Assembly (NCBI GenBank): GCA_963734955.1
Contig: CAVTJO010000014.1
Span: 248,001-312,000, forward strand
Direction of reading: 5' to 3'
Source: UBA11986 sp963734955
GTDB lineage: Bacteria; Bacteroidota; Ignavibacteria; UBA10030; UBA6906
DNA: 64,000 bases
Shown here: piece after piece, positions 45,704 to 53,670 of the stretch
Layout of the letters: the number at the start of each line of letters is the position of its first letter
Position numbering within the stretch: the first letter of the stretch is position 1
Notes under the pieces: model-generated
Databases searched by the model: none
What the model was told of the DNA's origin: nothing
Seen by the model: only the letters and a program-made list of their open reading frames with translations
Position numbers and translations under genes: made by a program

Positions 45704-46231
45704 TCAAAGTGTGAGTGCAAGGACAACATCATCGTAGTGGTTGTTACCAACTTTGAACCTTCGTTTGCCGACAGCCACATATCCGAGTCGTTGGTAGAAC
45801 GCAATGGCGCCGTGGTTCCTGGAATGAACCCCGAGGAAAATCCGTCGGCAATTCTGAGCTCTTGCATGAGACAGTGCTGCACTCATGAGTTGTCTTCCTA
45901 TGCCAGTACCTTGGAATGGGTGTAGCAAGTAAATCCGCTTGATCTCAAGGTCATCGTCCTGCGGATCGGAGATTGGGAGGTCAGGGGGAGTGAGAACCAA
46001 ATAGCCGACCGGGGCGTTGCCGGGTTGAATCTCCGCCATCCAGATTCGAGCTTCCTCATCTTCAAGCCACCCCCGATATACCGCGAGCGAGTGTTTATTG
46101 GCACAGTGAGCGAGAATATCCATCCCGTCGAGCATTCCAGCAAACGATTCCAGAAAAGTCGCTTGACCGAGAAGTGACAGTGTGGTTTCATCACCAATAG
46201 TACAAACACGTATGTTCACTCTGTCCGTCAT
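45704..46231 (-). CDS. GNAT-family N-acetyltransferase (cassette gene)
   Basis: The protein has 175 residues. The acetyl-CoA-binding loop is HPFQGTGIGRQLM near residue 105, followed by FLGVHSRNHGAIAFYQRLGY, typical of GNAT motif B. It transfers an acetyl group to an unknown amine; small acetyltransferases are frequent in integron cassettes. The ATG lies 23 bases after the R' box of site B. It is last of four cassette genes on the minus strand. Confidence 0.88.
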   Translation of the reverse strand: MTDRVNIRVCTIGDETTLSLLGQATFLESFAGMLDGMDILAHCANKHSLAVYRGWLEDEEARIWMAEIQPGNAPVGYLVLTPPDLPISDPQDDDLEIKRIYLLHPFQGTGIGRQLMSAALSHARAQNCRRIFLGVHSRNHGAIAFYQRLGYVAVGKRRFKVGNNHYDDVVLALTL

Positions 46232-46253
46232 GCCGTGCTCGAAATCGTGCTGT

Positions 46254-46413
46254 TCCTAACGACCGGCGGCCAAGCTGCGGCAACGAAACACTCCGGAATG
46301 TACTGCCGCTACCGTGCCGATCCAACATTTATTGACGAACATCTGTCACTCCGGTTCACACTTGCCAGCAACTTGCCAACGCGCCCGCCGTCGGCTTGAA
46401 CCGCTGGTCAGGC
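46254..46413 (-). repeat. attC-like site B
   Basis: R'' is GCCTGAC (complement of 46407-46413), with the TGA serving as stop of the preceding cassette gene. R' is GTTAGGA (complement of 46254-46260). Inner arms GGTTCAAGCCGACGG and CCGCAGCTTGGCC are partly complementary. It shares aagctgcggcaacgaa and other blocks with site A. Length is 160 bp. Confidence 0.7.
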
Positions 46414-47091
46414 TTCGAACGCACGGGCAGACGGGGTCTTGCAACCGACAATCGCTGGAGCTTCTTGTATGAGGTCGTCATTTTCAAGCGCCGCAAGCAT
46501 AAAGAGCGCAAAGTCCACACGGCGCGTGATATTGCTCTCAAGAATGGCATCGCCAACGTGTTTACTCCACACCGGCAATCCTTGACTCTCGCCTTCTTCC
46601 AGGTCACTTCCGCGAACAACTGTCCAACGTGTGTTGCTTGCAAATACCCGCCGACACGCTTCGATTTGATCGTCAATATCAAGTAACCGGGTAAGAGAAC
46701 CTATCCAACGAGCGGCACGCTCTTGCCACTTGAGGGTGTTGGAAAACCTGTCAAGTCCGTCTCTCGTGATGTGCCACCCGCATGAGAAAATCAAGCGAGC
46801 ACCTGGACGGGCAAAGTCGAGAACTGCTTGTGCTGTTCCGGTGGCGTATTGATCGCGTCCCCAAGGGACCAATACGGTCAGAATGCCATCACAATCTGCA
46901 ACCGATTTTTTGATGACCTCGCGATCGTTCGTAGCACCGGGGAATATGGTGATACGATTCTTGAATGGTTCAAGCTTGGCGATGCTGGGCTCTCGACAGA
47001 CACCATTAACTTTGTAGCCTCTGTCCAGGCAATGTTGAACCATATATCGCCCGAGTTTGCCTGATGCGCCGATAATACAGACAGATCTCAT
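46408..47091 (-). CDS. NAD(P)-binding SDR-like protein (cassette gene)
   Basis: The protein has 227 residues. An N-terminal nucleotide-binding motif CIIGASGKLGRYMVQ (GxxGxxG) marks an atypical short-chain dehydrogenase/NmrA-like fold; no YxxxK catalytic pair is evident. Closest general type is the NAD(P)H-binding epimerase-like family. Substrate unknown. The stop codon TGA is part of the R'' box of attC-like site B, and the start is 38 bases after the R' box of site A, so gene and site form one cassette of about 875 bp. Confidence 0.85.
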   Translation of the reverse strand: MRSVCIIGASGKLGRYMVQHCLDRGYKVNGVCREPSIAKLEPFKNRITIFPGATNDREVIKKSVADCDGILTVLVPWGRDQYATGTAQAVLDFARPGARLIFSCGWHITRDGLDRFSNTLKWQERAARWIGSLTRLLDIDDQIEACRRVFASNTRWTVVRGSDLEEGESQGLPVWSKHVGDAILESNITRRVDFALFMLAALENDDLIQEAPAIVGCKTPSARAFEA

Positions 47092-47128
47092 TCAGATGCT
47101 TTCTCTTTTGAACTTCGCGATGCACACC

Positions 47129-47286
47129 GCCTAACGGCTAGTGGTTAAGCTGCGGCAACGAACCGTCGGCATACTGTCGGTACTGTGCCGAGCCACCTCA
47201 TATTAGTGACGTCCATTTTTCAATTCGATTTACACCAGTCAGTACCGCACGACGCTCCTTCCGTCAGGTTGAATCGTTGGTTAGGT
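47129..47286 (-). repeat. attC-like site A
   Basis: R'' is ACCTAAC (complement of 47280-47286) and includes the TAA stop of the ankyrin gene; R' is GTTAGGC (complement of 47129-47135). Both fit RYYYAAC and GTTRRRY exactly. Inner arms TTCAACCTGACGG and CCGCAGCTTAACC are nearly complementary with an unpaired base, as in attC hairpins. Length is 158 bp. Confidence 0.75.
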
Positions 47287-47958
47287 GGCGGCTGATGCTA
47301 ACATTTCTCGAATCCAGGTGCTCTGGGCAGAGTCTGCAACACTCTTCCCGTTGCCACCCTTTAGATTAGGATCTACACCAATTGCAAGAAACATCTTGAT
47401 AATCTCACGTTGCGCACTAACCGCTGCTGGATCGCCAGTTCCACCTCGTCCAGTGTTTTGTACGGCGAGATGAAACGGGGTGGAACCTGATTTGTTCTCA
47501 ATCGTCGGATCAGTACCGACTTCAAGCAGACACTTCACGGCGGCAGCACACCGAGTACGAACAGCTCGATGAAGTGGAGTTGCGCCGTTCATGTCCTGCA
47601 AGTGGATATCTGCTCCATTGTGACGGAGACAAAGAATTGTCGCAACCTGTCGTTTGGGGTCCCAAGCGGGGCCGGTGATGAACCCGTCTGCTGCGTAATG
47701 CATCGGGCTGCTTTTCCGCTTGTTCCTCGCCGCGTTCGCGTCAGCACCAGCTGCGAGCAAAAGCTTGACTATTTCAACACGATAACCAGCTGCAGCCAAA
47801 TGCAACACGGTATCCCCAACATAAATCCAGTGGAAGATGGCTGACCTATAGAGTTTCGGTGTGCGAATGAGACGCGTTGCCACATCTCTATTCTTTTGGA
47901 GTAGGCTCTTTGCGACCCTCACATCGTCATTAACGATTGCGGTAATCATCTTGTTCAT
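47281..47958 (-). CDS. Ankyrin-repeat protein (cassette gene)
   Basis: The protein has 225 residues and about five ankyrin repeats, for example GDTVLHLAAAGYRVEIVKLL, GADANAARNKRKSSPMHYAA, GATPLHRAVRTRCAAAVKCL and GSTPFHLAVQNTGRGG. There is no signal peptide or enzyme domain; it should be a cytoplasmic protein-binding module. The TAA stop forms part of the R'' box of site A. An AGGAAAGAG stretch precedes ATG 47958, 35 bases after the R' box of site D. Confidence 0.9.
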   Translation of the reverse strand: MNKMITAIVNDDVRVAKSLLQKNRDVATRLIRTPKLYRSAIFHWIYVGDTVLHLAAAGYRVEIVKLLLAAGADANAARNKRKSSPMHYAADGFITGPAWDPKRQVATILCLRHNGADIHLQDMNGATPLHRAVRTRCAAAVKCLLEVGTDPTIENKSGSTPFHLAVQNTGRGGTGDPAAVSAQREIIKMFLAIGVDPNLKGGNGKSVADSAQSTWIREMLASAAT

Positions 47959-47992
47959 TCTACATCTCTTTCCTACTTTGCATATTCCCGCC

Positions 47993-48145
47993 GCTTAACC
48001 TTTGATTACACCGCGTCCCGCTGTGTAGTGCGCAGATCATTCTGCGGGTTTGCCGGTTTGTCAACAAACCTCAACTCAACAATAATGGAGGGAAAGCTTC
48101 CCGGGTAATTCCTTGCAACAACCATGGCAGTGTACTGCGTTGGAC
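47993..48145 (-). repeat. attC-like site D
   Basis: R'' is GTCCAAC (complement of 48139-48145), whose first base ends the TAG stop of the methyltransferase gene; R' is GTTAAGC (complement of 47993-47999). Inner arms TACACTGCC and CGCGGTGTA are complementary except one base. It is 153 bp long and does not resemble sites A-C in sequence. A perfect GGTTTGT-TG-ACAAACC hairpin lies inside (48055-48070). Confidence 0.6.
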
Positions 48146-48762
48146 TAGCTCAAATGCCGTCGAAAGCTGCAGAAGAGAAAATTCTGTTTCGTGTTGAATG
48201 GGGTTGTGTGATCTTCAGTGATACACCTAATTCTATCGAAACCCTTGTGCAGCTCTGACGTAAGGAGGCGTTCATCGTACCGGCGTACGGGAAGTCCACT
48301 GCATGTTTTCGGGGCGCTGCTACTGAACGTTCCCAGAATGAGGTGTCCTCCGGGTTTGACTGATCGCTGTGCGATTGAAGTATACTGTTCGATTGATATC
48401 TGGTCAGTCAGGAAATGAAATGTTGCCCTGTCATGCCACACGTCGTACACGTTCTCACCCTGCAATTCGTTGATATCGCTGATCACCCAGTGAATCCGAT
48501 GCGACTTGTTGCCGAGCCGGTGCTTCGCTCGCTCAATTGCCCTTTCACTGATGTCCAGCACAGTAATGTTTTCGAACCCCTCATCCAAAAGACAGTCGAC
48601 CAGTTTGCTGTCACCGCCGCCAACGTCAATGATCTGTGCCGCCTTAGGAGTGTTGAGGGAATGAATAAAATCGAGTGATGTCTTGGGAATATCCTGCCAC
48701 CAGCTGACCTCGTGAGGCTGCTTATCACGATAGACCCTTTCCCAGTGTTCCTTCATGTTCAT
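48145..48762 (-). CDS. Class I SAM-dependent methyltransferase (cassette gene)
   Basis: The protein has 205 residues. SAM-binding motif I is IIDVGGGDSKLVD near residue 45, acidic motif II ITVLDISERAIERAK, and a later YDVWHDRATFHFL. The start MKEHWERVYRDKQPHEVSWW is typical of a family of small bacterial methyltransferases. Substrate unknown. AAGAAGGGA precedes ATG 48762. It is first gene of the array in reading direction, and its stop overlaps the R'' box of site D. No attI or integrase is visible upstream; 111 bases separate it from the AraC gene. Confidence 0.9.
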   Translation of the reverse strand: MNMKEHWERVYRDKQPHEVSWWQDIPKTSLDFIHSLNTPKAAQIIDVGGGDSKLVDCLLDEGFENITVLDISERAIERAKHRLGNKSHRIHWVISDINELQGENVYDVWHDRATFHFLTDQISIEQYTSIAQRSVKPGGHLILGTFSSSAPKTCSGLPVRRYDERLLTSELHKGFDRIRCITEDHTTPFNTKQNFLFCSFRRHLS

Positions 48763-48873
48763 ACGGGTTATCCCTTCTTGCGCTTACAACTGATGTGGGA
48801 GTCTCCATCATGGAATTCGTGGAGCAGTTCGGGCAAGCGATGGTACTGGATACGGTACACGAACCGGTTGCAA

Positions 48874-49989
48874 TCACCCTTGTTTCGAAAGGTATTCGGG
48901 TCGATCAAGCGTTCCGTCCGGATAGTCATTCATGGTCGAAGAGAAAACGCCCGATTCTCTATCGAGACCCTTTCTTCTTCTCCAGGTCACCGGTGGTTGA
49001 CCAATATGACGCTTGAATGCATGATTGAAGGCAACCTCAGAAGTATAACCGATGCGAGCGGCAATTTCTCCAATAGAGAGATTCGTCTCCCGCAGCATGT
49101 GCTTTGCAAGCTGCATCCGCCAACCGGCGAGATACTGCATCGGCGTTTCGCCGACGAGCGAAGTGAATCGCTGCGCAAGACTTGACCGCGAGATGGCTGC
49201 TTCCGTGGCCAGATCCTCCACAGTCCAGATACGCTCAGGCTGCGTGTGCATCAATTGGAGGACATGTCCCACACTGCGATCCCGCACCGCAGCAAGCCAG
49301 CCATCATATGCCGATGGCAATTGCTGCATATATCGTCGCAGCACCTCCACAAACATGACCTCAAGTAGTCTTGCCGACATTGCAGCATTTCCTGGATTAC
49401 CCTTGCACACCTCCTGAATTGTGTACTGCAAAGTTGTCTCGAGCCAATGGCCCTTCTCTATTGGTAGAATGCACGAGGGCGGGAAATTTCCATTCTCAGT
49501 AACCACGAGAGAGTCGTCCCCATGGTCATGGCAAAGCCAGAGGAACACCGGCAATGACGCGACTAACGGATTGAATCTCTGGTCACACTGAAGGTAGCCG
49601 CAGATGAAACGCGACCTCTCACCATCTCCACCGAATGCAAGGGATGGAATCCGGTCCTTCGAAGCGTTCATGATCAAGTCAATCGGGACAGGATGCACAG
49701 ACGAGGGTGGGGGAGCCTGCAGACTGCTCATGATATGAGAACTGGCGTGAGGGAACACAATTGCGTCGCCCTGGTGCATCTGAAATGCCGTGACGCCGTC
49801 CAAAGAAATCCAGCAATGCCCTTGTTCCAGGATATGAAACAGCGTAAGACACTCGGATGATGAATGAAGGTGGCGACGGAGTTCCTCTCCCGGTGGAGAA
49901 TAGAATGCCCATGGTGAAGAGAGCTCAGCATTGAAGAAGATCGCGCCCGTCAAACGGACAACACGCAACGCGTCCGACAGGATGTCCAT
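48874..49989 (-). CDS. AraC-family transcription regulator with cupin sensor domain
   Basis: The protein has 371 residues from ATG 49989, fixed by GAGGTGAAT just upstream. An N-terminal cupin_6-type domain (about 1-190; LSDALRVVRLTGAIFFNAE, GDAIVFPHASSHIM) precedes the AraC double helix-turn-helix (about 255-345; WTVEDLATEAAISRSSLAQR, MQLAKHMLRETNLSIGEIAA, IGYTSEVAFNHAFKRHIG). Regulators of this type often control redox or AhpD-like genes next door. It is divergent from the peroxidase-related gene at 50158, with 168 bases shared promoter space. Confidence 0.93.
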   Translation of the reverse strand: MDILSDALRVVRLTGAIFFNAELSSPWAFYSPPGEELRRHLHSSSECLTLFHILEQGHCWISLDGVTAFQMHQGDAIVFPHASSHIMSSLQAPPPSSVHPVPIDLIMNASKDRIPSLAFGGDGERSRFICGYLQCDQRFNPLVASLPVFLWLCHDHGDDSLVVTENGNFPPSCILPIEKGHWLETTLQYTIQEVCKGNPGNAAMSARLLEVMFVEVLRRYMQQLPSAYDGWLAAVRDRSVGHVLQLMHTQPERIWTVEDLATEAAISRSSLAQRFTSLVGETPMQYLAGWRMQLAKHMLRETNLSIGEIAARIGYTSEVAFNHAFKRHIGQPPVTWRRRKGLDRESGVFSSTMNDYPDGTLDRPEYLSKQG

Positions 49990-50157
49990 ATTCACCTCCT
50001 CACCATGACAAAGAACCAGCAACGTACTTACCCATCCTAACATTTTTTGTCGTTTCAATCAATACATCCGGAGCATTAATCATTGCCATTTTCTCCGCTC
50101 CACCATAACTTGCGCACAACAAACAGGTATTCCCGATAAAGGAGAAGGGGGCATTTC

Positions 50158-50745
50158 ATGGCTTTCATCCAAACAATTCCCGAAGAGAAAGCAGGGGCTG
50201 AAGTCCTGGAGATGTACCAAAAGCAAAAGAAGCAAAGGGGTTATCTCCCGAACTTTGCACAACTCTTTTGTTACCGTCCAAAGGTAATGGAGGCATGGAG
50301 TGTTTTGATAAGAAGTATCAATGAACGAATGGAGCCCCGACGATATGAATTAGTGACTCTTGCTGCCGCCCGTGCACTGCGGAGTTCCTACTGCATGCTT
50401 GCGCACGGGACTGTTCTTCGCAAACAGTTTTATAATGCAGAAGAACTTATCGAGATTACCCGGAACTCTCATGCTGCACCGCTGACACCCGCCGAGATAG
50501 CAATGATGGAGTTCGCCGGGAAGGTTGTTCGTGACGCAACATCAATAGGTCAAGAGGACATCGATCTTCTTCGAAAGCACGGCCTTTCCGATGAAGAGAT
50601 ATTTGAGGTGGTCACTGTTGCCACTGCGCGATGCTTCTTCAGCAAAACCCTGGATGCTCTCGGAGCAGAACCTGACAAGGAGTTTTCGGGATTGGAAGAT
50701 GCACTCCGAAAGGAACTCGCCATCGGAAGGCCATACCATATCTGA
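50158..50745 (+). CDS. AhpD/carboxymuconolactone decarboxylase-like peroxidase-related protein
   Basis: The protein has 195 residues and a CMD-family all-helical core. The active-site stretch is SSYCMLAHG where the family has CxYCxxAH, so the first cysteine of the CxxC pair is serine while the second cysteine and histidine remain. Peroxidase activity by the usual disulfide route is therefore doubtful. AAGGAGAAGGGG lies shortly before ATG. It is divergent from a cupin-AraC regulator, its likely controller. Confidence 0.82.
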   Translation: MAFIQTIPEEKAGAEVLEMYQKQKKQRGYLPNFAQLFCYRPKVMEAWSVLIRSINERMEPRRYELVTLAAARALRSSYCMLAHGTVLRKQFYNAEELIEITRNSHAAPLTPAEIAMMEFAGKVVRDATSIGQEDIDLLRKHGLSDEEIFEVVTVATARCFFSKTLDALGAEPDKEFSGLEDALRKELAIGRPYHI

Positions 50746-51066
50746 CAGCATCTGTTCTTTCCTGGCAGACACTTGAACGCTCAATCAGTTCAAGCGAACG
50801 TCGAAGGTGGGAGTAGTGGAATCGTCAGGCGTGATGGTCATGACATCAACGTCTCTGTTCAAATGATGTGCAGCCTCGTGAGATGAACTTGCTTCCGATA
50901 ATGACGATCAACAAGCCGGTGCTTGGAGGAGTTTTCGGGGTAGGTCGCCGGGGGTCTCGTCGGTGCGATTGATACTGACTCAGAATCTGATTAAATTCCC
51001 CACGAGGACAGCGGATGTTTGGGTATGTCCACCTGGCAGAAGTCCCCAAAAACCGCTGAGCTTTCT
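50746..51066. other. Intergenic region before tRNA-Leu
   Basis: No gene, strong hairpin or repeat is seen. The tRNA promoter is expected here but no clear consensus stands out. Confidence 0.4.
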
Positions 51067-51148
51067 GGGCATATGGCGGAATTGGCAGACGCGCTAGACT
51101 TAGGATCTAGTGAGGAAACTCGTGGGGGTTCAAGTCCCTCTATGCCCA
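51067..51148 (+). tRNA. tRNA-Leu (anticodon TAG)
   Basis: Acceptor arms GGGCATA (51067-51073) and TATGCCC (51141-51147) pair fully, with discriminator A at 51148; CCA is not encoded. Anticodon stem CTAGA-cttaggat-TCTAG presents TAG. The T arm is GGGGG-TTCAAGT-CCCTC, and a long variable arm (TGAGGAAACTCG) is typical of type II tRNA-Leu. It reads CUA and related leucine codons. Confidence 0.95.
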
Positions 51149-51703
51149 CTTGGCTTCTTGCCACAGTGCTCTCACGAATTCCGGAAGCATCACCGTTTTC
51201 TTCCCATCAATCCCTCCGATCTCGATCCCGCTCCAGGGGATTCTTCAAGACTGAGATCCCACCTTCGTACAAACCCAATGCCGTCTTGGATGGTTTCAGG
51301 ATTTGAAAGAGTGTATCCCCATGCATCCAGGAAGTGCGAATGGGCGGGTTCCCCGATTAGGGGATGGCAGTAACAAGCAGAGGATAAGGTAATTGCTTTT
51401 TTGGGGGAAAGCGTGCGTTCGCTTCTGTGTCGGCGTCAATGACTGCTCTGACAGTCGAAACGATCGCGCGGCGTCATCGTGTTTCCTGGCAAGAGCGATC
51501 ATCTGTTGACTTGCGTTCAATGCTGGATGATTCAGGATCCCCCCCGACAGGTTGCATCCTCTCTCGCCGGTGGTGAAGTGAGTCTTGTACTGGAAATTCA
51601 CAGGGAATATCCATACCATATTCTCCCGTAAACGGGCAATACGTGGGAACCGATCTCCACTATTCCAGTTGAACATGCGAGAACAACACACAGGGAACCA
51701 ACG
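51149..51703. other. Intergenic region between tRNA-Leu and tig
   Basis: About 555 bases without a supported gene. A short stem TCCCC-gatta-GGGGA at 51350-51364 lacks a following T run. Promoters for tig are expected but not clear. Confidence 0.4.
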
Positions 51704-52981
51704 TTGGAAGTCCAGATAACAAACATCTCCGAAGTTCGGCATGAGGCCGAGATCAGCATGTCGAAGGAGGAGCTGCAGCCGCATTTCGAGAGCGCATATC
51801 AGAAGTACCAGCCGAAGGTGGAGTTGCGCGGGTTCCGCAAGGGAAAGGTGCCGATGGATATGGTGAAGCGACTCTATGGCGAAGCCATCGAATACGAAGC
51901 CCTGGATGAGGTTGCCAACGAGGTATACCGCAAGGCAATGACCGACCGGGACATAGCGCCGCTTGGAACCCCGTCCATGGTCGACATGGACTTCAAACGC
52001 GGCGACCACTTCCGCTTCAAGATTCAATACGACGTACGTCCGATAATCGCACTCGGCGACTACAGAAGCGTGATGGTGGAGAGACCAATCCACAAGGTCA
52101 CCGAGGAAGAGATCGAATCTGAAATCCACCATGTCAGACAGGCCAACAGCACTACAACTGAAGTGCAGAGCGTAACCGACAACGAGCATTTCGTTATTGG
52201 TGACACGCAGGAATTGGACGACGCGAACACCCCGATCATCGGAAAACGCTCGCAGGACACACGCTTCTATCTGGCGGATCCATCGCTCGTCAAGGAAATC
52301 AAGGTCGCGCTTCAAGCCGCTGCGGTAGGTCAAGCCTACCGTGCCAAATTCGAATCGAAACATGCCGACCATTCTCATACAATCAACCTTGAAATTACCG
52401 TAAAGAAAATCGAGAAGGTCAATCTCCCGCCTTTCGATTCCGATCTCGTCAAGAAAATCTCCGGCAACACGGTGTCAACCCCTGAGGAGTTCACCGTCAA
52501 TATGCGCCGCGACCTCGAACGCTACTGGCGGGAACAGGGAGAGCGAAAGGTCGATGACGCCATTGCTCAAGCGCTTGTGAACATGCACCACTTCCCTGCT
52601 CCCGAATCAATGGTGAACACGTTTCTTGATGCATTTGTTGATGACATCAAAGGAAAGTCACGCGACAAGAAGCTGCCAAAGGGTTTTGACGAGAAGAAGT
52701 TCCGCGAGGAAAGCCGCGACTATGCGATCTGGCAAGCCCGGTGGATGCTCTTGAAGCAGCGGATTGCGGAAGTCGAGAACATCAAGGTCACCGATGAAGA
52801 ACTTGAGCGGATGGCAGAAGCAGAGTCTGCCCGGATCGGTGTGGAGAAGGAGCGGCTTCTGGACTATTTCAAGGTCTCAAATACCGGCACCGAGCGGCTG
52901 CTTACTGATAAGTTGATGGCATTTCTGAAATCCGAGGTAAAGATCGTTGACAGGGTGGTTGAGGATTCCCACACCGAGTGA
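51704..52981 (+). CDS. tig: Trigger factor (ribosome-associated chaperone and prolyl isomerase)
   Basis: The protein has 425 residues, near the usual 430. The N-terminal ribosome-binding domain has the signature GFRKGKVP (about residue 44); a divergent FKBP-like domain (about 150-240) and the helical C-terminal arms follow. It shields nascent chains at the ribosome exit. The start is TTG at 51704 with AGGGA upstream; no better ATG exists before the conserved N-terminus. It heads tig-clpP-clpX, a widely conserved order linking folding and proteolysis. Confidence 0.93.
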   Translation: MEVQITNISEVRHEAEISMSKEELQPHFESAYQKYQPKVELRGFRKGKVPMDMVKRLYGEAIEYEALDEVANEVYRKAMTDRDIAPLGTPSMVDMDFKRGDHFRFKIQYDVRPIIALGDYRSVMVERPIHKVTEEEIESEIHHVRQANSTTTEVQSVTDNEHFVIGDTQELDDANTPIIGKRSQDTRFYLADPSLVKEIKVALQAAAVGQAYRAKFESKHADHSHTINLEITVKKIEKVNLPPFDSDLVKKISGNTVSTPEEFTVNMRRDLERYWREQGERKVDDAIAQALVNMHHFPAPESMVNTFLDAFVDDIKGKSRDKKLPKGFDEKKFREESRDYAIWQARWMLLKQRIAEVENIKVTDEELERMAEAESARIGVEKERLLDYFKVSNTGTERLLTDKLMAFLKSEVKIVDRVVEDSHTE

Positions 52982-53036
52982 TCGGCGTGCCTGGAACCGC
53001 CTGATTGCGGAACTACTGAACAGAAAGGACATACAG

Positions 53037-53654
53037 ATGAATTCAAGGATCGTGGACCAACTTGTGCCAATGGTGGTTGAGCAAACGGGTCGTGGCGAGC
53101 GGGCATACGACATTTTTTCCCGTCTGCTGAAGGAACGAATTGTGTTTATTGGAATGCCGATTGATGATAATATCGCCAGCCTGACCATCGCACAGCTCCT
53201 GTTTCTCCAATCCGAAGACCCGGACCGGGACATCAATCTGTACATCAACAGCCCCGGTGGTAGTGTTTCAGCAGGGCTGGCAATTTATGACACCATGCAG
53301 TACATTAGGCCGGCTGTTGCCACAACATGTATCGGACTTGCGGCCAGCATGGGTGCGGTACTGCTTGCGGGAGGAGCGAAAGGAAAGCGTGCAGGTCTTC
53401 CGAATGCCCGCATCATGATTCATCAACCATGGGGCGGCGTACAGGGAACAGCGTCCGACATCAGCATTCAGGCTGAGGAAATTCTGCAAACGAAGAAACG
53501 GCTGAACGAGATCCTGTCATTTCACTGTGGGAAGCCGATCTCCCAGGTGGAGAAGGATACGGATCGTGACCGCTATATGTCCTCGGAAGAAGCCAGACAG
53601 TACGGCCTGATCGACAGCGTGTTTACGAAGAAAGAGATCGAACCCAAAAAGTAA
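53037..53654 (+). CDS. clpP: ATP-dependent Clp protease proteolytic subunit
   Basis: The protein has 205 residues from ATG 53037 (AAAGGA upstream; the frame is open 30 codons further). Catalytic triad is Ser104 (GLAASMGAV), His129 (IMIHQPWGG) and Asp174 (VEKDTDRDR). Fourteen subunits form the degradation chamber that works with ClpX, encoded 16 bases downstream. The 55 bases after tig suggest co-transcription. Confidence 0.96.
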   Translation: MNSRIVDQLVPMVVEQTGRGERAYDIFSRLLKERIVFIGMPIDDNIASLTIAQLLFLQSEDPDRDINLYINSPGGSVSAGLAIYDTMQYIRPAVATTCIGLAASMGAVLLAGGAKGKRAGLPNARIMIHQPWGGVQGTASDISIQAEEILQTKKRLNEILSFHCGKPISQVEKDTDRDRYMSSEEARQYGLIDSVFTKKEIEPKK

Positions 53655-53670
53655 TCGAGAGACTGAGCCA

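Larger units (their letters stand above)
45507..48145 (-). mobile_element. Integron-type gene-cassette array without visible integrase (CALIN)
   Basis: Four long imperfect palindromes (153-165 bp) lie behind four consecutive minus-strand genes. Each has attC-like outer boxes: R'' (RYYYAAC) at or near the gene stop and R' (GTTRRRY) about 40 bases before the next start. Three are related in sequence, the fourth only in geometry. In cassette order the genes are a methyltransferase, ankyrin protein, NAD(P)-binding protein and acetyltransferase. The adjoining AraC gene and all genes to 64 kb include no tyrosine recombinase, so this is an attC cluster lacking an integrase in this window. attC identity is inferred from boxes, symmetry and stop-codon overlap. 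Confidence 0.7.

Noticed and set aside
45484..50745. Search for an integron integrase or transposase next to the attC-like sites
   Set aside because: All genes here have other clear families; no tyrosine recombinase or transposase motif was found, hence the CALIN call rather than a complete integron.
51296..52378. Minus-strand frame of 360 codons over the 5' part of tig
   Set aside because: Trigger factor on the plus strand is clearly coding; the antisense frame has no recognisable motif.
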